From Gammaproteobacteria bacterium UBA6724 (GTDB lineage Bacteria > Pseudomonadota > Gammaproteobacteria > Pseudomonadales > Azotimanducaceae): a stretch of 5,433 nt of DNA. Position 1 is the stretch's first letter, and each line of letters starts with the position of its first letter. The notes under the pieces are model-generated. The model worked only from the letters and a program-made list of their open reading frames with translations. It searched no databases and was not told the origin of the DNA. The stretch spans positions 519 to 5,951 of the forward strand of contig DKIG01000005.1 of the NCBI GenBank assembly GCA_002454165.1. Direction: 5' to 3'. This document shows positions 1 through 5,403 of this stretch, piece by piece. Both the position numbers and the translations under genes were made by a program.

Positions 1-2
1 CG

Positions 3-101
3 GGGAGCGTAGGCGTGGCGACGGATGACGACGACGGCGATGTGGTAACGCGGCGACGGCGGCGGACAGGTGTCACCTACAGGTATCACGCTGCCATCTG
101 A
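3..101 (+). other. Low-complexity GAC/GGC-rich stretch; possible tail of an upstream gene
   Basis: One + frame is open from the left edge to a TGA at 99-101, giving about 32 residues with an Asp run (DDDGD) followed by five arginines. This could be the C-terminus of a gene that begins outside the window. The minus strand is also open to the edge here from a GTG near 76, and the sequence is an imperfect run of GAC, GGC and CGG triplets, so either open frame may be chance. I recognise no protein family. A short near-tandem duplication, ACAGGTGTCACCT followed by ACAGGTATCACG, lies at 66-90. Confidence 0.2.
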
Positions 102-167
102 ACATGTTTGAGTGCTAGGCAGGGGGTTAGGAGCCGTCCCGGCCCGTCATTCCTGCCCCCGTCCGTC

Positions 168-188
168 ATTCCGTGCTTGACACGGAAT
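168..188 (+). repeat. REP-like hairpin 1
   Basis: ATTCCGTG (168-175) and CACGGAAT (181-188) form a perfect 8-bp stem closed by a 5-nt loop, CTTGA. No run of T follows, so it does not look like an intrinsic terminator for + strand transcription. It is the left hairpin of the paired element. Confidence 0.75.
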
Positions 189-202
189 CCAGTGAAATGC
201 CC

Positions 203-230
203 GGTAGTGACGCACCTTATACGACGGTGG
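203..230 (+). repeat. 28-bp direct repeat, copy 1
   Basis: This copy runs from GGTAGTGACGCACC through TTATACGACGGTGG. A second copy at 279-306 matches 25 of 28 positions in the same orientation, exactly 76 bp downstream. This copy sits between the two REP-like hairpins. A much weaker similarity (GTCACGCAAAG then ACGACG) appears at 346-362. Confidence 0.8.
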
Positions 231-247
231 TTACACCAAGATTCTGG

Positions 248-267
248 ATTCCAGCTTTCGCTGGAAT
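248..267 (+). repeat. REP-like hairpin 2, opposite orientation
   Basis: ATTCCAGC (248-255) and GCTGGAAT (260-267) form a perfect 8-bp stem with a TTTC loop. The outer flanks (CTGGATTCC on the left, GGAATGACGG on the right) mirror those of the hairpin at 168-188, so the two units face each other. The inner stem bases differ between the units (GTG/CAC against AGC/GCT) while pairing is kept, which is compensatory variation pointing to a conserved structure. Confidence 0.75.
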
Positions 268-278
268 GACGGGCCTGG

Positions 279-306
279 GGTGGTGACGCATCTTATACGA
301 CGGCGG
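279..306 (+). repeat. 28-bp direct repeat, copy 2
   Basis: This is the second copy of the 28-mer, with three substitutions relative to 203-230. It lies just outside the right inverted end of the REP-like element. Each hairpin is thus followed by one 28-mer, but the hairpins are inverted with respect to each other while the 28-mers are direct. Confidence 0.8.
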
Positions 307-343
307 CACCTGCTACCGACAAAGGCGCCTGCTGCCAACAAAG
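306..343 (+). repeat. 19-bp tandem duplication
   Basis: GCACCTGCTACCGACAAAG (306-324) is followed immediately by GCGCCTGCTGCCAACAAAG (325-343), identical at 16 of 19 positions with three transitions. It abuts the last base of the second 28-bp repeat and ends about 25 bp before the candidate purN promoter. Confidence 0.7.
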
Positions 344-366
344 ATGTCACGCAAAGACGACGCCAG

Positions 367-375
367 TGATAAAAT
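367..375 (+). promoter_or_regulatory. Candidate extended -10 promoter for purN-prs
   Basis: TGATAAAAT at 367-375 matches an extended -10 element (TGN followed by TAAAAT, 5 of 6 to TATAAT). No good -35 hexamer lies 16-18 bp upstream, as expected for extended -10 promoters. Transcription would begin near 382, giving a leader of about 20 nt before the purN ATG. The assignment rests on sequence match alone. Confidence 0.45.
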
Positions 376-401
376 GGACTTTTATGTGATTGCTCTCCGA
401 T

Positions 402-1010
402 ATGATTCGACTTGGTGTACTCGCATCTCATCAGGGAACAAACTTCCAGGCCTTGCTTGATGCCTGCCAGGCGGGCAAGCTTCATGCCCAGATTGCTATT
501 CTTATTTGCAACAACTCTGCCGCCCCCGTACTCCAGCGGGCGCGATCTGCTGGCGTGCCGACGATGCACTTGTCAGGCGCCACTCATCCCGACCCTGAGC
601 TACTGGACGGTGCAATGCTCAAGGCGTTAAAACATGCCAAAACCGACCTGGTGGTGCTTGCCGGATACATGAAAAAACTGGGCACCCAGACCCTGACAGC
701 CTACTGCAACCGTCTCATCAATGTTCATCCTTCCCTCCTGCCCCGACACGGTGGCAAAGGCATGTATGGCATGAGAGTACATGCGAGGGTCATCAAGAGC
801 GGCGACCGGGAAACTGGCGCCACCGTGCATCAGGTTGTGGGAGAATACGACAGGGGCGAGATTCTGCTACAGGGGAAAACCCCCGTCCGCGAAACTGACA
901 CCCCTGAAACCCTGGCGTCCCGGGTACACAAAATTGAGCATGATATTTTGATCCGCGCCATTCACGATTTGCAATCAGGAATAGAGCCATGCCAAAAAAG
1001 TCCCCTGTAA
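402..1010 (+). CDS. purN: Phosphoribosylglycinamide formyltransferase (GAR transformylase, PurN-type)
   Basis: Cytoplasmic purine-synthesis enzyme that moves a formyl group from 10-formyltetrahydrofolate to glycinamide ribonucleotide. The 202-residue product is close to the usual PurN length (E. coli 212). The N-terminal phosphate-binding segment appears as LASHQGTNFQAL (residues 7-18), with HQGTN in place of the common GNGSN. VVLAGYMKKL follows at 84-93. The formyl-transfer motif INVHPSLLP contains the catalytic Asn107 and His109, and EYDRGEILLQ supplies the catalytic Asp150. The segment after HPSLLP reads HGGKGMYGMRVH, a variant familiar from Bacteroidetes, Deinococcus and Chloroflexi relatives rather than the PGLHTH of E. 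coli. THPDPELLD at 61-69 points the same way. The ATG at 402 places the Rossmann strand IRLGVLAS directly at the N-terminus, as in the family; an in-frame TTG at 390 would add four residues. No strong Shine-Dalgarno sequence precedes it. The 3' end overlaps prs by 22 bp. Confidence 0.9.
   Translation: MIRLGVLASHQGTNFQALLDACQAGKLHAQIAILICNNSAAPVLQRARSAGVPTMHLSGATHPDPELLDGAMLKALKHAKTDLVVLAGYMKKLGTQTLTAYCNRLINVHPSLLPRHGGKGMYGMRVHARVIKSGDRETGATVHQVVGEYDRGEILLQGKTPVRETDTPETLASRVHKIEHDILIRAIHDLQSGIEPCQKSPL
977..980 (+). promoter_or_regulatory. Ribosome-binding site of prs inside purN
   Basis: AGGA at 977-980 lies 8 nt before the ATG at 989, within the last codons of purN. It supports the ATG at 989 as the true prs start, even though that start yields an N-terminal extension, and it fits translational coupling with purN. 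Confidence 0.65.
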
Positions 1011-2056
1011 AAAACAAGAAAAACGTCGCGCCAAAAAAGAAACGGTCTCAAAACAATCCGCGCGCGCCCATAGCCTTGCTGACCTGCGAATCCGGGCGCA
1101 CCTTTGCAGAGACGGTCGCAAGCTACATGGACTTACCGCTATTGCCGAGCAAGGAAGTCTGGTTTGCCGGCGGCGAAGGGAAATTTGAGATTGGCGCCAA
1201 TGTCCGTGGTCATGATCTGTATATCTTCCAGTCCGCCGCCGGTCCCCAGGATGAGCACAGCGTCTATGATCGATTCGTCATGCTGCTACATGCGGTGGAA
1301 GCGGCGGCACTCTCCGATGCCCAGTACATTACGGCGGTCATTCCCTACTATCCCTCAGCGCGGCAAGACAAACGCAAGGGACGCACCCGGGAAGGCATCT
1401 CTGCCGGACTCTTCGCGCGGATGTTACAGAGCGCGGGGGTTGACCGGGTGGTGACGGTTGAAATTCATAATGATTCCATCGCTGGCATGTTCAACCCCTC
1501 AGTCGCCCGCTTGGAAAATGTCTTCCTGACCCGGCATCTGGCGCACTGGCTAAAGACGAATCAACTGACCGGCGATGTCGTAGTTTCTCCTGACCTGGGC
1601 TATCTGGAACGGGCAAGAGCCGTCGCCGAAGAACTAACAGCAGATCTGGCGGCACTTTCCAAGGAGCGGGACTATTCAAAACCGGGCACGGTGTCCCGCT
1701 CAACGCTGATCGGTGAAGTCGCTTCCCGAGATGTGTTGCTGGTTGATGACATCATTGACACGGCAGGCTCAGTGACAGCAGCCATCAAAGAACTCAAAAA
1801 ACAGGGTGCCCGACACATCAATCTCGCCTGCATACATCCAGTCTTCTCTGAGCCGGCATGGGAGCGGCTGAGTGCTATCAGAGAGAGGGCCCTGTCTGAA
1901 GGCTGGGAATTCCAACTGGTCGGCACCAGCGTCATCACCCATGACCAGACCCCCGACTGGTATCACACCTTCCACATTGAAAAACTCATCGCCCGGATTC
2001 TGGAAAAGATCAACGCCCGCGGTAGCGTGACCAGAGTCCATCAGCAAAGGCACTAG
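989..2056 (+). CDS. prs: Ribose-phosphate pyrophosphokinase (PRPP synthetase) with Lys-rich N-terminal extension
   Basis: Makes PRPP from ribose 5-phosphate and ATP, feeding purine, pyrimidine, histidine and tryptophan synthesis. The 355-residue product is longer than the usual ~315. The ATP-site stretch IPYYPSARQDKR (118-129) matches IPYFGYARQDRR of E. coli. TVEIHNDSIAGMF (156-168) carries the catalytic-region His160. VVSPDLGYLERAR (198-210) leads to the flexible-loop pair Lys225 and Arg227 (KER for KRR). The PRPP loop is LLVDDIIDTAGS (250-261), and CIHPVFS (281-287) matches ATHPIFS. The nucleotide-contact motif FxDGE or FxNGE reads FAGGE (59-63), so its Asp/Asn is Gly here. Residues 1-25 are an extra tail with eight Lys among the first 18, encoded by A-rich DNA in and just past the purN overlap; the next Met is residue 47, too far in. 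Overall the sequence resembles divergent Prs forms more than the gammaproteobacterial one. Confidence 0.9.
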   Translation: MPKKSPVKNKKNVAPKKKRSQNNPRAPIALLTCESGRTFAETVASYMDLPLLPSKEVWFAGGEGKFEIGANVRGHDLYIFQSAAGPQDEHSVYDRFVMLLHAVEAAALSDAQYITAVIPYYPSARQDKRKGRTREGISAGLFARMLQSAGVDRVVTVEIHNDSIAGMFNPSVARLENVFLTRHLAHWLKTNQLTGDVVVSPDLGYLERARAVAEELTADLAALSKERDYSKPGTVSRSTLIGEVASRDVLLVDDIIDTAGSVTAAIKELKKQGARHINLACIHPVFSEPAWERLSAIRERALSEGWEFQLVGTSVITHDQTPDWYHTFHIEKLIARILEKINARGSVTRVHQQRH

Positions 2057-2068
2057 GGCAGTAGCCTT
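2047..2068 (+). other. Imperfect hairpin across the prs stop codon
   Basis: AAGGC-ACT (2047-2054) can pair with AGT-A-GCCTT (2060-2068), giving eight base pairs with a single bulged A (2063) around a 5-nt AGGGC loop. The prs TAG stop (2054-2056) spans the stem-loop junction, and the last two bases are shared with the TTGACA hexamer of the downstream promoter candidate. No U-tract follows, so intrinsic termination is not supported. It may stabilise the purN-prs transcript end or may be chance. Confidence 0.3.
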
Positions 2069-2094
2069 GACATCACATCTTGATACTCTATTCT
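2067..2094 (+). promoter_or_regulatory. Candidate sigma-70-type promoter for ileS
   Basis: A perfect -35 hexamer TTGACA (2067-2072) is followed after 16 bp by TATTCT (2089-2094), which matches TATAAT at 4 of 6 positions. Transcription would start near 2101, leaving a leader of roughly 115 nt before the ileS ATG. This suggests ileS can be transcribed independently of purN-prs, though read-through is also possible because no terminator is seen between them. No T-box-like leader was recognised. Confidence 0.5.
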
Positions 2095-2113
2095 CCAGGC
2101 TCTATTCTTCATG
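2086..2113 (+). repeat. 14-bp tandem repeat in the ileS leader
   Basis: CTCTATTCTCCAGG (2086-2099) is followed directly by CTCTATTCTTCATG (2100-2113), identical at 12 of 14 positions. The first copy contains the candidate -10 hexamer, so a second TATTCT (2103-2108) sits 14 bp further on. The repeat may be a small duplication or a binding-site pair. Confidence 0.5.
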
Positions 2114-2202
2114 CAAACACTCACCAGCATCCAGCAATCATTTGATACCAGAACTGATTGTGTAAACAGGCAACCGAGCAGCCCCAGACGAACCCTCCCC
2201 CC

Positions 2203-2207
2203 AGGGA
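2203..2207 (+). promoter_or_regulatory. Ribosome-binding site of ileS
   Basis: AGGGA at 2203-2207 lies 10 nt before the ATG at 2218. It favours that ATG over the in-frame TTG at 2158, which has no purine-rich sequence at the right distance. Confidence 0.5.
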
Positions 2208-2217
2208 TTTTGGTGAG

Positions 2218-5200
2218 ATGAACAACAAGACCAATCCGGCAAGCGATGAATTTTCCTTCGTTGATGCCGAACATGCCGTCCTGGCTTTCTGGGAAGAATC
2301 TAGGATCTTCCAAGCAACACTCCAGCAAACGGAAAATCTGCCGCCTTACATCTTCTACGATGGTCCTCCATTTGCGACCGGCTTACCCCATCACGGGCAT
2401 CTGGTCGGTTCAATTCTGAAAGATGCAGTACCCAGATACTTCACCATGAAGGGACGCTACGTGCAGCGTCGGTTTGGCTGGGATTGCCATGGTCTGCCTG
2501 TTGAACATGAGATAGACAAGACGCTTGGCATCTCCTCAAAGGACGCCGTCGAGAAACTCGGCATCAAGGGCTACAACGACGAATGTCGGAAGATAGTGCA
2601 ACGATATACCGCCGAATGGCAAAAGACCGTCACCCGGATAGGCCGCTGGGTGGACTTTGAGCATGACTACAAGACCATGGACCCCTGGTACATGGAATCC
2701 GTTTGGTGGGTCGTCAAACAACTATGGGAAAAAGACCTCATCTATCGCGGCGAAAAGGTCGTCCCCTTCTCCACCGCCCTGGGTACTGTCCTGTCCAACT
2801 TTGAAGCCGGTTCTAATTATCAGGAAGTGCAAGACCCGTCGGTGACCGTGCTGTTCAAACTCAGGGATCAGGAAAAGTGGCTTGCAGCATGGACGACTAC
2901 TCCCTGGACCCTGCCTTCCAATCTTGCCTTGTGCCTGGGTCGGAAGATTAAATATGTTGAATTGCACGACCCTGACCTGGACCGCAACATCATCGTTGCG
3001 GCAGAACTACAAGAACATATCAATAAAACTGGACAGCTAAGCCTGGTTGGTGAATGTACTGGCAAGGACCTGGTCGGCTTGCATTATGAGCCCCTGTTTG
3101 ACTACTTCGCCGAGTTTGCCGATGAAGGTGCCTTTGTCGTCCTGGAAGATGACTATGTAACCACGGACAGCGGCACCGGCATAGTGCATCAGGCACCCGC
3201 CTTTGGCGAAGACGACTTCCGCATCATGAAGGCTGCTGGCATCAGTGCCTTCGTTTGCCCGATTGATATGGCAGGGCATTTCACCGAAGCCGTCCGCGAC
3301 TTTGCCGGTATGCATGTCAAGGAGGCGGACAAGCACATCATCAAACATCTGAAAGCATCCGGGCACCTTTACATCCAGGATGTGATCGTCCACAGCTACC
3401 CCTTTTGTCCGCGCAGCGACACGCCCATCATCTACCGCGCCATTGATTCCTGGTATGTCAGGGTTGAGCGGATACGCCAGGCCTTGCTGAGGTCCAATCA
3501 GCAGATCAACTGGGTACCCGCTCACATCAAAAACGGACGCATGGGGAACTGGCTTGAAGGCGCAATAGACTGGGCAATTTCCCGCAATCGGTACTGGGGG
3601 ACGCCCCTGCCAATATGGATTAACGACGAGACCGGCAAGCAGCTATGTATAGGTTCCAGGGAAGAACTTGCCAAGTACACCGGCGAGGTGGTTGACGACC
3701 TGCACCGGGAATCCATTGATCCCCTCTGCTTCTCCATTGCCGATGAACCAGGGACCTATAGACGCATTCCAGAAGTGCTGGATTGCTGGTTTGAATCCGG
3801 CGCCATGCCCTACGCCCAGTTGCACTATCCATTTGAAAACCGTGCCTTATTTGAGCAGGGTTTTCCGGCGGAGTTTATTGCCGAGGGACTGGACCAGACG
3901 CGAGGCTGGTTTTACACCCTGATTGTCCTCGGCACCGCCCTCTTCGACACCCACCCCTTCAAGAATGTCATCGTCAACGGCATTGTGATGGCGGAAGACG
4001 GCAAAAAGATGTCAAAACGCCTGAAAAACTACACCTCGCCGGATGAGTTAATGGAAACCTATGGCGCCGATGCACTCAGGCTCTACCTGATTAACTCGGG
4101 GCTGGTGAAAGCAGAAGAACAAAAATTCGCTGACACAGGTGTTCGGGACATGGTACGGCGGGCACTCCTCCCCTGGCGCAACGCCTTCAAATTTCTGTAC
4201 ACCTATGCCCAGATTGACGACTGGCAGCCAGATTCCATGACGCCTAAAACGACCAACATCATGGATCAATGGATACTCTCACGGCTGGAAACCCTTAAAG
4301 CAGGGATCAAAGATGAGATGGAAAATTACCGCCTCTATAATGTGGTGCCGACCCTGTTTGAATTTATTGAAGATCTGACGAACTGGTATATCCGGCTGAA
4401 TCGCGCCCGGTTTTGGGTTGAGGGAACCACAGCGGACAAAAATGCCGCCTATCACACCCTGTATGTCACCCTGTTTGAACTGGGGTTATCCATGGCGCCT
4501 TTTACGCCCTTTCTTGCTGAGTCCATCTATCAGTCTCTGCGCGGTTTTTTTCGGCGTGATTCTTTTCAACAGAAGGAATTGCCGTCCTCGGTACACCTCT
4601 GTGCCTATCCTGAACCGGACGAAGGGAGAATCAAACCCTTGCTGGAGCAGGCAGTCACTCGCATTCAGCACATCATTCTGCTGGGCAGACAAAAACGCAA
4701 TCAGGCAAGGGTAAAAATAAAATACCCCCTGGCACAACTGACCATCGTCCATAGAGACCAGGCACTACTGGATGAAATCAGCCTGCTTGAGGATTACCTC
4801 CGTGCCGAACTTAATGTGAAGGCAATTGACTATTCCACGGCTGAGCAAAATTACATACATCTCTACGCAAAACCCAATGCACCTGTACTGGGCAAAAGAT
4901 TTGGCAAGGAATTCAAAAATTTCCAAACAGCCATTGAAGCACTGGACAGCGACACGCTTGATATGTTTCAAACCAGCGGTGAACTGACTCTCAAGGGTGA
5001 AACATTTATCCTGGATGACATCCTCGTCTATCGGGATGCACGGCAAGGCACCAACGCCATATCAGATCGGTTTGTTACCATAGACATGAGTTGTGAACTC
5101 AATGACGAGTTAATTCGGGAAGGACTAGCGCGGGAAGTTATCAACCGTATCCAAAAGTCACGCAAGGATGCCGCCCTGGAGGTGACCGATCGGATTCAAC

Positions 5201-5403
5201 TCAGCATTCATGCCACCCCGGCCCTCAGGGTCGCCATCAAAGAGCATAAGAAATACATCATGCGGGAAACCCTTGCCAAGAAACTTGAGGTCACGGATTC
5301 GCCTAGCCCGCCATCTGACCTGCCCTTCCAGTTTGACATTGACGATGAACACCTGGCGCTAGGGATTGAGGTTATAGCGCCCGGTGGTGGGGGTGATAAA
5401 TGA
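2218..5403 (+). CDS. ileS: Isoleucyl-tRNA synthetase, type 2 (eukaryote-like) class
   Basis: Class I synthetase that charges tRNA-Ile and hydrolyses mischarged valine. The 1,061-residue product fits the type 2 length (about 1,030-1,090). The catalytic domain opens with YDGPPFATGLP and the HxGH signature as HHGH (58-61), then FGWDCHGLP (86-94). The CP1 editing domain carries WTTTPWTLPSN (225-235) and GTGIVHQAP (319-327). The Rossmann fold resumes with ISRNRYWGTPLP (454-465), EVLDCWFESG (519-528), DQTRGWFYT (559-567) and KMSKR (597-601). The anticodon-binding domain has NWYIRLNRARFW (722-733), and the C-terminal region has ELIREGLAREV (964-974). The C-terminal four-Cys zinc finger of type 1 bacterial enzymes is absent. 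These details match eukaryotic, chlamydial and other type 2 enzymes, many of which tolerate mupirocin. The HxGH order is canonical, not the swapped GxHH reported for hyper-resistant forms. I chose the ATG at 2218, which is preceded by AGGGA. The common gammaproteobacterial neighbours ribF (upstream) and lspA (downstream) are not evident. Confidence 0.96.
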   Translation: MNNKTNPASDEFSFVDAEHAVLAFWEESRIFQATLQQTENLPPYIFYDGPPFATGLPHHGHLVGSILKDAVPRYFTMKGRYVQRRFGWDCHGLPVEHEIDKTLGISSKDAVEKLGIKGYNDECRKIVQRYTAEWQKTVTRIGRWVDFEHDYKTMDPWYMESVWWVVKQLWEKDLIYRGEKVVPFSTALGTVLSNFEAGSNYQEVQDPSVTVLFKLRDQEKWLAAWTTTPWTLPSNLALCLGRKIKYVELHDPDLDRNIIVAAELQEHINKTGQLSLVGECTGKDLVGLHYEPLFDYFAEFADEGAFVVLEDDYVTTDSGTGIVHQAPAFGEDDFRIMKAAGISAFVCPIDMAGHFTEAVRDFAGMHVKEADKHIIKHLKASGHLYIQDVIVHSYPFCPRSDTPIIYRAIDSWYVRVERIRQALLRSNQQINWVPAHIKNGRMGNWLEGAIDWAISRNRYWGTPLPIWINDETGKQLCIGSREELAKYTGEVVDDLHRESIDPLCFSIADEPGTYRRIPEVLDCWFESGAMPYAQLHYPFENRALFEQGFPAEFIAEGLDQTRGWFYTLIVLGTALFDTHPFKNVIVNGIVMAEDGKKMSKRLKNYTSPDELMETYGADALRLYLINSGLVKAEEQKFADTGVRDMVRRALLPWRNAFKFLYTYAQIDDWQPDSMTPKTTNIMDQWILSRLETLKAGIKDEMENYRLYNVVPTLFEFIEDLTNWYIRLNRARFWVEGTTADKNAAYHTLYVTLFELGLSMAPFTPFLAESIYQSLRGFFRRDSFQQKELPSSVHLCAYPEPDEGRIKPLLEQAVTRIQHIILLGRQKRNQARVKIKYPLAQLTIVHRDQALLDEISLLEDYLRAELNVKAIDYSTAEQNYIHLYAKPNAPVLGKRFGKEFKNFQTAIEALDSDTLDMFQTSGELTLKGETFILDDILVYRDARQGTNAISDRFVTIDMSCELNDELIREGLAREVINRIQKSRKDAALEVTDRIQLSIHATPALRVAIKEHKKYIMRETLAKKLEVTDSPSPPSDLPFQFDIDDEHLALGIEVIAPGGGGDK
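5389..5393 (+). promoter_or_regulatory. G-rich ribosome-binding site inside the ileS 3' end
   Basis: GGGGG at 5389-5393, within the longer GGTGGTGGGGGT (5383-5394), lies 6 nt before the ATG at 5400. The same bases encode the Gly-rich C-terminus of IleRS (PGGGGDK). This supports a start at 5400 and coupled translation. Confidence 0.5.

Larger units (their letters stand above)
141..275. repeat. REP-like paired palindromic element with 13-bp inverted ends
   Basis: The ends GGCCCGTCATTCC (141-153) and GGAATGACGGGCC (263-275) are perfect inverted repeats bounding 135 bp. Inside are two hairpins that are inverted copies of one unit: CCGTCATTCC...GGAATCCAG at 163-192 and CTGGATTCC...GGAATGACGG at 244-272. 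The GGAATCCAG (184-192) and CTGGATTCC (244-252) arms also pair perfectly. The unit closely resembles the ATTCC/GGAAT palindromes dispersed in many gamma- and betaproteobacterial genomes (compare the Neisseria dRS3 type). The paired, opposed arrangement is typical of non-autonomous REP doublets or MITE-like elements. No transposase is encoded here. Confidence 0.75.
102..401. other. Intergenic region with repeat cluster upstream of purN
   Basis: No plausible coding region lies between the left-edge low-complexity stretch and purN. The interval is filled by a REP-like double hairpin (141-275), two copies of a 28-bp direct repeat (203-230 and 279-306), a 19-bp tandem duplication (306-343) and a candidate extended -10 promoter (367-375). 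No tRNA, riboswitch or CRISPR structure was seen. Confidence 0.7.

Noticed and set aside
141..343. CRISPR array
   Set aside because: Only two copies of the 28-mer exist, the material between them is itself a palindromic element, and no cas gene is present.
390..401. TTG at 390 as the purN start
   Set aside because: It adds only MLSD before the conserved N-terminal strand, has no ribosome-binding site, and the ATG at 402 fits the family's N-terminus better.
231..569. 112-codon minus-strand open frame overlapping the repeat and the start of purN
   Set aside because: Its C-terminal end (PSFQRKLESR) is the translation of the REP-like hairpin, a well-known source of spurious hypothetical proteins, and the rest is antisense to purN.
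2047..2110. Intrinsic terminator after prs
   Set aside because: The hairpin is short and bulged, of mixed composition, and is not followed by a run of T.
2158..2217. TTG at 2158 as the ileS start
   Set aside because: The extra 20 residues are Pro/Gln-rich and not family-like; the ATG at 2218 has AGGGA upstream and gives a normal type 2 length.
2057..2217. T-box or other riboswitch controlling ileS
   Set aside because: No T-box consensus sequence, terminator/antiterminator pair or recognisable aptamer core is seen in the 161-bp gap.
3037..3525. 162-codon minus-strand open frame inside ileS
   Set aside because: It is antisense to the strongly conserved editing domain of IleRS and shows no protein family features; it is a shadow frame.
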